Shown here: positions 26,432 to 36,294 of the stretch, one piece after another
Numbering within the stretch: the stretch's first letter is position 1
How the letters are laid out: the number at the start of each line of letters is the position of its first letter
Notes under the pieces: generated by a model
Seen by the model: the letters and a program-made list of their open reading frames with translations, nothing else
Told to the model about the DNA's origin: nothing
Databases searched by the model: none
Position numbers and translations under genes: made by a program
DNA from: SLQH01 sp964612995
Lineage (GTDB): Bacteria > Planctomycetota > UBA11346
Length of the DNA stretch: 42,751 nt
NCBI GenBank assembly: GCA_964612995.1
Contig: CAZTGE010000018.1
Location: forward strand, 1-42,751
Reading direction: 5' to 3'

Positions 26432-27387
26432 GGCTGCTGCTTCCGCGCCACCGGCGGCGCCTGGGGCAGGCCTTCGAGCTGGTCCTCGTCGGCGAAGCGG
26501 TGCGCGGTGTCGGTGATCACCGCGACCTGCTCGGCCTCGTCGCGCAGACGGGTGACGAAGGGGTAGGCGACCTGCATGGCGCGATGGGTCTGGGGGCTGT
26601 AGACCTGCAAGCCATCGATGCCGCGCGCGGCGAGGCGCGTGGCGATGGTCGCTTCGGGCAGGGTGGCCACGGCATCGCTCTGGCCGCTGACCACGATGGC
26701 CCAGAGCACCCCGTACATCTGGATGTAGACGTAGAACACGGCCTGATGCGGCCAGACCGTTGCGAGCGTGCGCAGGATCTGTTGGAAGGCCGTGGGTCGG
26801 GCGATGGGGCTCTCGCAGTGCATCACGAACAGGCCGTGCTCGTCGCACAGCGCCGTCTTGACGGCGGCGAACATCTCCTGGGTGTAGAGCAGCGCCGAGG
26901 GACCGAAGGGATCGGTCATGTCCATGATCACCGTGTCGAAGCGCTCGTCGGTGGTCTCGATGAATCGACGGCCGTCGCCGATGGCCAACTCGACCCGCGG
27001 ATCGTCGAAGGCGCCGGCCCCGATGGTCGGCAGGTGCTCGCGACAGACCTCGACCACCCGGCGGTCGAGTTCGCACTGCACCACCCGTTCCGGTCCGTGG
27101 CGCAGCACCTCCCGGGCGATGCCGCCATCGCCGGCGCCGACGATACACACCCGGCGCGGGTCGGGATGGGCGCAGAGCGCGGGATGGACCATCGGTTCGT
27201 GGTAGAGCCAGTCGTTGCGCTCGGCCACCTGGGTGATGCCGTCGAGCAGCATCACGCGACCCAGCTCGCCGGAGCGACGCACCTCGAGGTGTTGGAAACC
27301 GGTGTGTTCGGCGTGGATACGTTCGTGCACATCGTAGAAGTAGCCGAAACGGCCGTTTACGAATTCGGAGAAATACTCGTTGGCCAT
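26428..27387 (-). CDS. speE: Spermidine synthase (polyamine aminopropyltransferase)
   Basis: A 319-residue enzyme transferring aminopropyl from decarboxylated SAM to putrescine. The ATG at 27387 follows GGAAGGG. It has the full set of SpeE motifs: QHLEVRRSGELGRVMLLDG, DWLYHEPMVHPAL, VGAGDGGIAREVLRHG (Ala replaces the second Gly of GGGDGG), and the catalytic loop MDMTDPFGPS. The ~30-residue C-terminal tail ending PPVARKQQP is extra. First gene of a minus-strand operon speE - ODC - speE-like - GH38-like - trmL. SpeD (source of decarboxy-SAM) is not in this window. Confidence 0.92.
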   Translation of the reverse strand: MANEYFSEFVNGRFGYFYDVHERIHAEHTGFQHLEVRRSGELGRVMLLDGITQVAERNDWLYHEPMVHPALCAHPDPRRVCIVGAGDGGIAREVLRHGPERVVQCELDRRVVEVCREHLPTIGAGAFDDPRVELAIGDGRRFIETTDERFDTVIMDMTDPFGPSALLYTQEMFAAVKTALCDEHGLFVMHCESPIARPTAFQQILRTLATVWPHQAVFYVYIQMYGVLWAIVVSGQSDAVATLPEATIATRLAARGIDGLQVYSPQTHRAMQVAYPFVTRLRDEAEQVAVITDTAHRFADEDQLEGLPQAPPVARKQQP

Positions 27388-27426
27388 GCTGCCCTTCCGC
27401 CGCATTCCGCGTGCCGGGTTCGCGCT

Positions 27427-27454
27427 AGGGTACGCCGCCGTCCGAGCCTGCCAA
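27427..27454 (-). promoter_or_regulatory. Possible sigma-70-type promoter of the polyamine operon
   Basis: On the minus strand TTGGCA (27454-27449) and TACCCT (27432-27427) are separated by 16 bases. The -35 matches five of six bases but the -10 is weak. It lies 40 bases before the speE start, in the divergent region shared with the DUF58 gene. Confidence 0.3.
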
Positions 27455-27458
27455 GCCA

Positions 27459-27531
27459 CCCGCGGCCGCGGTCAGACGCAGAAGGGTCTTTCCCCCGGCC
27501 GCGGGGCTTCCATGCTCGCAGGCATGGAAGC
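27459..27531 (+). promoter_or_regulatory. Two adjoining hairpins covering the DUF58 start
   Basis: CCCGCGGCCG (27459-27468) pairs with CGGCCGCGGG (27496-27505). Immediately afterwards GCTTCCATGC (27506-27515) pairs with GCATGGAAGC (27522-27531) across a 6-base loop. Both stems are perfect 10-bp. The second stem contains both candidate start codons (27512 and 27524) of the DUF58 gene, so it could hide the initiation site. No U-tract follows. Confidence 0.5.
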
Positions 27532-28429
27532 GGCGTCGGCCTCGCATCTGGTGCGCCCGGAGATCCTCGGTCAGCTGCACAGCCTGCAGGTGGCTGCGCG
27601 CGCGATCGTCGAAGGTCTGCGCGCGGGGGCCCATCGTTCGCCGCACAAGGGCCACAGCGTCGATTTCGCCGACCATCGGCAATACGTCCCCGGCGATGAC
27701 CTGCGCCATCTCGACTGGAAGGTGCTGGGGCGGCGCGACCGGCTGGTGATCAAGCGCTACGAGGCCGAGATCGACCTCGGCTGCACGCTCGCGGTCGACG
27801 GGTCCGGCTCGATGGCCTATCGCGGGCAGCGGGCCGCGGTCGACAAGTACCGCTACGCCAGCCTGCTGGCCGCCAGCCTCGCGTATCTGGTGCTCAAGCA
27901 ACAGGATCGCGTTGGCCTGCAACTGTTCAGCGAGACCGGTCTGGTCGAGCTGGCGCCGGCGCGACAGGGGCAGCTCGACCGGCTGTGCCACCACCTCGAG
28001 TCGCATCGGCCCGAGCTGGGTACAGACGCGGCCAAGGGCCTCGAACTGCTGGCCACGCCCAACCGGCGCCGTGGACTGGTGGTGCTGCTCTCCGACTGCA
28101 TGGCCGCGCTTGCAGACCTCGAGACCGCGATCGACCGCCTGCGTCATCGCGGCCACGATGTGGCGCTGATCTGGCTGCTCGACCCCGACGAGGTCGACCT
28201 GAGCGTGCCGTCGGTGAGCCGCTTCCTCGGCCTGGAGTCCGATGGCGAACTGGTGGCCGAGCCGCGCGCGCTGCGGCGGGCCTATGTCGAGCAGGTCGAG
28301 CGGCATCGCCTGGGCCTCGAGCAGCTGTGTCTCGGGCGCAAGGTGGTGTTCGTCTCCTGCACCACCGATCAGCCGCCGCAGATTCCGCTCAACCAACTGC
28401 TGGTCGGATTGCAACACGACGCCCGCTGA
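27524..28429 (+). CDS. DUF58 domain-containing protein
   Basis: A ~301-residue protein of the DUF58/vWA-like family usually encoded with MoxR ATPases. It carries the signature AHRSPHKGHSVDFADHRQYV, PGDDLRHLDWKVLGRRDRLV and KRYEAEIDLGCTLAVDGSGS, where DGSGSM is a MIDAS-like metal site. The fold then continues through VVLLSDCMA to the C-terminus QLLVGLQHDAR. Start choice is uncertain: ATG at 27512 or 27524, neither with a strong ribosome site and both in a hairpin. No MoxR gene is adjacent; it is divergent from the polyamine operon and 41 bases upstream of the mannose-1-phosphate guanylyltransferase gene. Confidence 0.85.
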   Translation: MEAASASHLVRPEILGQLHSLQVAARAIVEGLRAGAHRSPHKGHSVDFADHRQYVPGDDLRHLDWKVLGRRDRLVIKRYEAEIDLGCTLAVDGSGSMAYRGQRAAVDKYRYASLLAASLAYLVLKQQDRVGLQLFSETGLVELAPARQGQLDRLCHHLESHRPELGTDAAKGLELLATPNRRRGLVVLLSDCMAALADLETAIDRLRHRGHDVALIWLLDPDEVDLSVPSVSRFLGLESDGELVAEPRALRRAYVEQVERHRLGLEQLCLGRKVVFVSCTTDQPPQIPLNQLLVGLQHDAR

Positions 28430-28470
28430 TTCGTGAGCGGTCTTTCCTTCGAACGACGACAGGAGCGATC

Positions 28471-29565
28471 ATGTCAGGTGAACACGAGCACGTCTACGCG
28501 GTGATCATGGCCGGTGGTTCCGGCACCCGGTTCTGGCCGGTGAGTCGGGGCGATCGTCCCAAGCAGTTGACCCGGATCCTCGGCGAGGAGACCATGATCC
28601 AGGCCACTGTCGCTCGCCTGGCCGGGATGATCCCGCCGGAGCGGGTGCTGGTCATCACCACCGCCGCCATCGCCGCGCAGACGCGTGCCCAGCTGCCTCA
28701 GCTGCCGCCGGAGAACGTGATCGCCGAACCGGTGGGGCGCGACACTGCGGCCTGCGTCTGTCTCGCCGCGGGGGTGGTCGAGCGGATGGACAGCGAGGGG
28801 GTGATGATCCTCCTGCCGGCCGACCAGCTCATCCAGCCGGTGGACGCGTTTCAGAACTGCCTCGCCGCCGGTGTCGAGGTCGCGCGTCGCGAACGCGGTC
28901 TGGTGACCTACGGTATTCCGCCGCGTTTCGCCGCCACGGGCTATGGCTACGTCAAGCAGGGCGCGGGTGCCGAGGCGGCGCGCGGCTGTTCGGTCCATGC
29001 GGTGGAGCGTTTCGTCGAGAAGCCCGATCAGGCCACCGCCGAAGACTACCTCGCAGCCGGCTGCTATCTGTGGAACAGCGGCATTTTCACATGGCGCGCC
29101 GACGTGGTGCTCAGCGAGCTCGCACGGCACTGCCCGCGGCTGACCGCAGCGCTCGAGCCGGTACGCGCTCAGTGGGGCACCGATCGTTTCGACGCCGCGC
29201 TCGAAGCGGCCTATCAGCCGCTGGAGAAGATCAGCATCGACTACGCGCTGATGGAGAAGGTGGCGACCATCCACGTGGTCACCGCCGACTTCGATTGGGA
29301 CGACGTCGGCAGCTGGGACGCGCTGCACGCCCACCTCGACCCGGACGCGCAGGGCGTGGCCAGCCGCGGCGAGGCCCTGGTGCTCGATTGCCGCAACACG
29401 CTGGTGTTCAACGAGGACGGCCCGCTGGTCGCGGTCAGCGGGATGGAGGACGTGATCGTGATCAGCACCGGGCACGGGGTGCTGGTCTGTCCGCGCGGCG
29501 GGAGCCAGAGCGTCAAGCTGGTGGTTGGCGAGCTCAAGCAGCGCCAGCGCGAGGACCTGCTCTGA
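28471..29565 (+). CDS. Mannose-1-phosphate guanylyltransferase
   Basis: A 364-residue nucleotidyltransferase making GDP-mannose from GTP and mannose-1-phosphate. The ATG at 28471 follows AGGAGCG. It has VIMAGGSGTRFWPVSRGDRP and KQL (the GxGxRxxPxxxxxPK pyrophosphorylase motif), IAEPVGRDTAACV, ILLPADQLI, ERFVEKPDQATAEDYL, and WNSGIFTWRADVVL, with DWDDVGSWDAL at the end of the catalytic domain. The short form lacks the C-terminal phosphomannose isomerase domain of bifunctional ManC/AlgA proteins. The product feeds glycan synthesis. Confidence 0.93.
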   Translation: MSGEHEHVYAVIMAGGSGTRFWPVSRGDRPKQLTRILGEETMIQATVARLAGMIPPERVLVITTAAIAAQTRAQLPQLPPENVIAEPVGRDTAACVCLAAGVVERMDSEGVMILLPADQLIQPVDAFQNCLAAGVEVARRERGLVTYGIPPRFAATGYGYVKQGAGAEAARGCSVHAVERFVEKPDQATAEDYLAAGCYLWNSGIFTWRADVVLSELARHCPRLTAALEPVRAQWGTDRFDAALEAAYQPLEKISIDYALMEKVATIHVVTADFDWDDVGSWDALHAHLDPDAQGVASRGEALVLDCRNTLVFNEDGPLVAVSGMEDVIVISTGHGVLVCPRGGSQSVKLVVGELKQRQREDLL

Positions 29566-29572
29566 GCGCGTC

Positions 29573-29607
29573 GCGGGTCGGCCCGGCCGTGGGCCGATCC
29601 GACCCGC
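29573..29607. terminator. Hairpin between convergent genes
   Basis: GCGGGTCGG (29573-29581) is the reverse complement of CCGACCCGC (29599-29607). An alternative inner stem is TCGGCCC/GGGCCGA (29578-29584 with 29591-29597). It fills the 46-bp space between the convergent guanylyltransferase and glycogen phosphorylase genes. It lacks a U-tract, so it is a plausible but not certain bidirectional transcription barrier. Confidence 0.45.
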
Positions 29608-29611
29608 TGGC

Positions 29612-32110
<2,499 letters not shown>

Positions 32111-32214
32111 GGTCGGCTCCCCTGGGGACTGGAGGCGGAGTATCCACCTGTGGCGGTGGCGGGGCAACATGCTATCTCGCCGCCGGGCGCCTCAACGGAT
32201 GATGTGAACGGAAC

Positions 32215-32234
32215 GGGGGGGGGGCGGGGGGGGG
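32215..32234 (+). repeat. G-tract: G10, C, G9
   Basis: The run from 32215 to 32224 is ten G, followed by one C and then nine G up to 32234. It lies in the 303-bp region between the divergent glgP and the first toroid gene, nearer glgP. It can form a G-quadruplex, and its exact length may be unreliable in sequencing data. Confidence 0.85.
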
Positions 32235-32246
32235 ATCGGCCCGAAG

Positions 32247-32332
32247 GTGTGTATGACACACGCAGGGGGTGATCTAAGGCATCTTGTAATCGAGACTTAA
32301 CGCAAAGCTGCCGTGCGGTGGTGTGGCACACC
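32247..32332. promoter_or_regulatory. Two GTGTG...CACAC palindromes
   Basis: GTGTGTATGACACAC (32247-32261; 6-bp arms, 3-base spacer) and GGTGTGGCACACC (32320-32332; 6-bp arms, 1-base spacer) lie in the region between glgP and the first toroid gene. Two related palindromes about 60 bases apart are consistent with a repressor or activator operator pair. The binding protein is unknown. Confidence 0.35.
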
Positions 32333-32413
32333 CCCACCTGGCGCGAAGCCGGAGTGAACCTTCTCCCGAGCCTGGCGTTCATAGACTCACCAACCCCATC
32401 ACGGAGAGTTCCC

Positions 32414-34012
32414 ATGGTCGATTACGACGACGAGTACGAAGACGAGTTCGACGACGAGCTCGAGGGTGAAGAGGAAGATGGCGAGGGCGTCGATGAGCGC
32501 GTCGCCGGCATGAGCGCCTGGGGTATCAGCGTGGTCGTCCACGCCTTGATCCTGCTCATCGTCGGTACCGTCTACTTCGTCAATGAAATCGCCGAGAAAG
32601 CCCCGATCAACCTGACCAAGATCGAGCCCCCGCCCAAGCAGGAGCAGGAGCGCGAGGAGCGCGATGTGGTCAAGCCCGAGAAGACGGCCAACATCGATGC
32701 CGACACCCCGGTCGAAGAGCCGATGGTGACCCAGCTCGACCTCCCGGTCGAAGAGGTCCAGACTGAGGATCCGGTGGAGATGGAGAACAAGGCCCGCGGT
32801 CGTGAAGAGGCTGTGAGCTCCTCCGAGATGGCCTCCAGCGGCGCCTTCATGGCCATCGGTGCCGGCGGCGGCGCCGCGGGCGCCTTCGGCAACCGCAACG
32901 GCGGTGGTCGCCGGCGCGCGGTCGGCCGCTACGGCGGCAGCCGCGCTTCCGAGAGCGCGGTGGAAGCGGCGCTGAAGTGGTTCGCGATCCACCAGTCGCC
33001 CAACGGCCAGTGGGACGTCGACGCCTATCCGGCCAACTGCGACGAGGGTGGTCAGCTCTGCGAACCCGGCCGCGGTCACACCGGCAAGGACGGCGACACC
33101 GCTTGCTCCGGCTACGCCCTGCTGTGCTACCTCGGCGCGGGATATGACCACAAGCACATGAGCAAGTGGCGCAAGGTCGTGAAGGCCGGTATCGAGTGGC
33201 TGGTGGCGGCCCAGAACGCCGACGGCAGCTGGGGCCGCAACTACGAGAATGGCGTCTGCGCCATGGCCCTGGCCGAGGCCTTCGCCCTCTCCGGCGATGC
33301 TGCCCTGCGCGAGCCGGCTCAGAAGGCCATCGATTACATCATCTCGGTCCAGGCCAAGGATGGCCCGGAAGACAGCGGCTACGCCGGTCTCGGCTGGGAC
33401 TACAAGCGCCCGAACCTGAGCCGGATGGACAGCTCGGTCACCGGATGGTGCGTGATGGCGCTCAAGAGCGCCAAGGCCGCCGGTCTCGACACCAAGGGAT
33501 CCCTGGAAGGCTGCAAGAAGTGGCTCGAGGGCGCATGGAAGTGCTGCAACCCGGAGTGGGAGTCGCTCGATCCCTACGACAAGAGCTACTTCCCCTACAC
33601 CTGGGACAAGACAGCCGGGACCTTCGAGCACAAGCGGCTGCCCTGTGTGGGTCTGCTGTCGGCGGTGTTCCTCGGCTACCGTCAGGGCGAGCTGCTGCTG
33701 GAGACCCTGGCCAACACCGCGGTCGAGGAGCAGATGCCCGCTGGCTATCCCTGCAACACCTACTGGATGTATTACAACACGCTCGGCGTGTTCCAGGTCG
33801 GCGGCGAGCGCTGGGAGAAGTGGAACGCCAGCGTCCGCGACATGCTGGTCCAGGCGCAGCGGCGTGATCCGCCCTGCTTCGACGGCAGCTGGGACTACGA
33901 GGGCACCGAGTTCCACGGCCATGAGACCGGCCGCTTGCTCTCCACCGCCTACTGCTGCCTGAGCCTCGAGGTTTACTACCGCTACCTGCCCATCGCCGCA
34001 GGCAAGCAGTAG
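32414..34012 (+). CDS. TonB-like anchored prenyltransferase/squalene-oxidase-repeat protein (paralogue 1)
   Basis: A 532-residue protein. It opens with an acidic cytoplasmic tail of ~30 residues, then one TM segment (WGISVVVHALILLIVGTVYF) that keeps S39-x3-H43, the Ser-x3-His pattern of the TonB TM helix. A Pro/Glu/Lys-rich periplasmic linker and a Gly/Arg-rich stretch follow. From ~175 there is an alpha/alpha-toroid with QW-type repeats: QSPNGQWDVDAY, QNADGSWGRNYENGVCAMAL, FDGSWDYEG. It lacks the DxDD acid motif of squalene-hopene cyclases. About a dozen cysteines are conserved with the paralogue at 34386. The ATG at 32414 follows GGAGAG. A strong terminator follows. Probably a periplasmic binding or structural protein; the role is unknown. 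Confidence 0.75.
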   Translation: MVDYDDEYEDEFDDELEGEEEDGEGVDERVAGMSAWGISVVVHALILLIVGTVYFVNEIAEKAPINLTKIEPPPKQEQEREERDVVKPEKTANIDADTPVEEPMVTQLDLPVEEVQTEDPVEMENKARGREEAVSSSEMASSGAFMAIGAGGGAAGAFGNRNGGGRRRAVGRYGGSRASESAVEAALKWFAIHQSPNGQWDVDAYPANCDEGGQLCEPGRGHTGKDGDTACSGYALLCYLGAGYDHKHMSKWRKVVKAGIEWLVAAQNADGSWGRNYENGVCAMALAEAFALSGDAALREPAQKAIDYIISVQAKDGPEDSGYAGLGWDYKRPNLSRMDSSVTGWCVMALKSAKAAGLDTKGSLEGCKKWLEGAWKCCNPEWESLDPYDKSYFPYTWDKTAGTFEHKRLPCVGLLSAVFLGYRQGELLLETLANTAVEEQMPAGYPCNTYWMYYNTLGVFQVGGERWEKWNASVRDMLVQAQRRDPPCFDGSWDYEGTEFHGHETGRLLSTAYCCLSLEVYYRYLPIAAGKQ

Positions 34013-34063
34013 TCACGTCAGGGATATCCGAGCAGGTGCGTTGACGCCTGCAGGTGGGGTGGT

Positions 34064-34098
34064 CGGGCCCGTCCGCGAGGACGGGCCCGTTTTTTTTT
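34064..34098 (+). terminator. Rho-independent terminator after paralogue 1
   Basis: CGGGCCCGTCC (34064-34074) pairs perfectly with GGACGGGCCCG (34079-34089) around a GCGA loop. T9 follows at 34090-34098. It is a textbook intrinsic terminator ending the first toroid gene, so paralogue 2 needs its own promoter within 34099-34385. Confidence 0.95.
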
Positions 34099-34275
34099 GT
34101 GGCGCGCGGGATCCGTGGCGCGTGAGATCCGTCGCACACGGCGGTAGGTGGTTCTGGCAGCCGCTTCCGTGGCGGCAGGTGCTGCCTCGCGATGGGCGGC
34201 ACTGCTGGCGGCCCGATGTCGGCACCGGGTCGGGGGCGTGCGCAGGTGGTGCAGCGCAACGCAGCCGACCGTGTG

Positions 34276-34329
34276 CGGTTCACCGGTAATTCTGTGGTTG
34301 GGGTCGCCGCCGCCGCTGGCGGTGAACCG
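34276..34329. promoter_or_regulatory. 10-bp inverted repeat in the leader of paralogue 2
   Basis: CGGTTCACCG (34276-34285) and CGGTGAACCG (34320-34329) are perfect reverse complements 34 bases apart, ending 56 bases before the ATG at 34386. The 287-bp stretch between the terminator and that ATG holds no gene. This is the only clear structure in it and could be an operator pair or an RNA stem. Confidence 0.4.
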
Positions 34330-34385
34330 GCTGCGATCCCCGACGTTGGTATCGGTGGAAGCACGGACCCTGCAAGGAGCATGTC

Positions 34386-36005
34386 ATGAATATCCATCAC
34401 GATGCGTCGGGGTCGCCGGCCGCCGAACCGGAAGACGATCTCGATCTCGATCACGATGCCGAGGCGCTCGGTGTCGATGAGCGCGTCTCCGGCCTCGGCG
34501 CCTGGGGCGTGAGCATCGTCGCCCACGCGCTGATCTTGTTGGTGGTCGGTACGATCGTCGTCGCCGGGCACCTGGTCAACGAGCAGCCACCGATCGAGCT
34601 GGTGACGATACCGGCACCACCGCCACAGCCGGAGCGCGAGCCGGAGCGGCGCGTGATCCGGGATGCGGACCACGTCACGATCACCTCCGAGGAGCAGGTC
34701 GATACGCCGGTTGTCGAGGTGTTCGAGCTGCCGCCGGAGGAGCCGGAGAGCGAAGATCCGGTGGAATCGGAACAGCCGGTGCGCGGCCGCGAAGATGCGG
34801 TCAGCCGGGTGGAGATGGCCTCGACGGCGGCGATGATGACCATGGGGGCAGGTCCCGGTGCATCGGGCGCTTTCGGCTATCGTACTGGCGGGGGCCGACG
34901 GTACCGTGCGGGTACGCAAGGCGGCAGCCGCGCCTCCGAGTGCGCGGTGGAGGCGGCCCTGAAGTGGTTCGCGATCCATCAGTCGCCGAACGGTCAGTGG
35001 GATGTCGACGCTTATCCCAACAACTGCCAGCGCGAAGGGCAGCGCTGCGAGCCCGGCCGCGGGCACGTCGGCCCCGGTGCCGACGCCGCCTGTACCGGCT
35101 ACGCGCTGCTGTGTTACCTCGGCGCGGGCTATGACCATACGCACATGAGCCGTTGGCGCCCGGTGGTCAAGAGCGGGGTCGAATGGTTGGTGGCGAGCCA
35201 ACAGGCCGACGGCAGCTGGGGACGCAACTACGAAAACGGCGTCTGCGCAATGGCGCTGGCCGAGGCCTATGGCCTTTCGGGCGATGTCGCCTTGCGCGAG
35301 CCGGCCCAACGGGCGGTCGACCACCTGATCGCGGTCCAGGCCCAGGACGGGCCGGCGGACAGCGGATACGCCGGTCTCGGCTGGGACTACAAACGGCCGA
35401 ATCCGGGCCGGATCGACAGTTCGGTGTCCGGTTGGTGCGTCATGGCGCTCAAGAGTGCCAAGGCGGCCGGGCTCGCGACCAAGGGCTCGCTGGAGGGCTG
35501 CAAACGCTGGCTCGAGGGTGCCTGGCGGAGCTGCAACCCGGAGTGGGAGACCCTCACCCAGTACGATCGTAGCTACTTCCCGTACACCTGGAACGCCACT
35601 GCCGACACCTTCGAGCATCAGCGCCTGCCCTGTGTCGGCTTGTTGGCGGCGGTGTTCCTCGGCCATCGGCGTGGCGATGTGCTGCTCGAGAGTCTGGCCA
35701 ACACGGTGATTGAGGAGCAGTTGCCCGCAGGCTATCCCTGCAATACCTACTGGCTGTACTACAACACGTTGGGCATGTTCCAGATCGGCGGCGAGCGCTG
35801 GGAGCGCTGGAACAAGCAGGTGCGCGATATGCTGGTCGATGCCCAACGCAAGGAGGAGGGGTGCTTCGACGGTAGCTGGGACTTCGCAGGGACCAGGTTC
35901 CATGGCCATGAAACCGGGCGGCTGCTGTCCACCGCCTACTGTTGCCTGAGCCTGGAGGTATACTACCGCTATCTGCCGATGGCGCTCGACGCCCGGGTCC
36001 ACTGA
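34386..36005 (+). CDS. TonB-like anchored prenyltransferase/squalene-oxidase-repeat protein (paralogue 2)
   Basis: A 539-residue tandem paralogue of the protein at 32414, near-identical in plan. It has an acidic N-terminus, a TM segment GVSIVAHALILLVVGTIVVA with S43-x3-H47, and a Pro/Glu linker. The toroid carries QSPNGQWDVDAYPNNC, QQADGSWGRNYENGVCAMAL and FDGSWDFAG. The toroid is much better conserved between the two than the N-terminal 170 residues. AAGGAGC precedes the ATG; an upstream ATG at 34381 stops after one codon. No DxDD catalytic motif. The duplication and separate transcription suggest distinct expression or partner use. Confidence 0.75.
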   Translation: MNIHHDASGSPAAEPEDDLDLDHDAEALGVDERVSGLGAWGVSIVAHALILLVVGTIVVAGHLVNEQPPIELVTIPAPPPQPEREPERRVIRDADHVTITSEEQVDTPVVEVFELPPEEPESEDPVESEQPVRGREDAVSRVEMASTAAMMTMGAGPGASGAFGYRTGGGRRYRAGTQGGSRASECAVEAALKWFAIHQSPNGQWDVDAYPNNCQREGQRCEPGRGHVGPGADAACTGYALLCYLGAGYDHTHMSRWRPVVKSGVEWLVASQQADGSWGRNYENGVCAMALAEAYGLSGDVALREPAQRAVDHLIAVQAQDGPADSGYAGLGWDYKRPNPGRIDSSVSGWCVMALKSAKAAGLATKGSLEGCKRWLEGAWRSCNPEWETLTQYDRSYFPYTWNATADTFEHQRLPCVGLLAAVFLGHRRGDVLLESLANTVIEEQLPAGYPCNTYWLYYNTLGMFQIGGERWERWNKQVRDMLVDAQRKEEGCFDGSWDFAGTRFHGHETGRLLSTAYCCLSLEVYYRYLPMALDARVH

Positions 36006-36043
36006 GTCAGGGATCGTCTGTGCGTAGCCCTCCCGTCGGGTTG

Positions 36044-36225
36044 CCGTCCGGCACAGGGCGACTCAGAGCTCGCACATGGGGCCATGCCTCGCCTCCCCCT
36101 GCGTCACTATGGCCCAAGCTCCAAAGATAGCCGGGCGGTTGGACGCAGGTGGAGGCGAGGCAAGGCATGCCGAGCTGGTGCTCGGCGCTCCCGGGCCGAG
36201 CTTTGAGCGGCCCTGCCGTCCGGCG
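36044..36225. mobile_element. MITE-like element copy B
   Basis: The core is 36054-36215 and aligns along its whole length with copy A at 16167-16330, in the same orientation, with a few dozen substitutions and two single-base deletions. Its left TIR, CAGGGCGACTCAGAGCTCGC, and right TIR (36196-36215) are slightly decayed. Flanks CCGTCCGGCA (36044-36053) and CCGTCCGGCG (36216-36225) form a 10-bp direct repeat with one mismatch. The sequence differs from the copy A flanks, as independent insertion would give. It lies between the paralogue 2 gene and the FxsA-like gene and holds no gene. Confidence 0.75.
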
Positions 36226-36294
36226 GGGTCCGCCTTGCCTTCCCTCAGCGAGTCGCAGCATGAGCGCGACTCTGGTTCCGGGAGGGCCGACGAC

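Noticed and set aside
33462..36002. Minus-strand open frame of ~846 codons across both toroid genes
   Set aside because: It is an antisense shadow spanning a terminator and two clear plus-strand genes. It repeats because the genes are duplicated.
36076..36294. N-terminal extension of the FxsA-like protein
   Set aside because: It would translate most of MITE copy B. The hydrophobic start at 36295/36304 fits the family and has a ribosome site.
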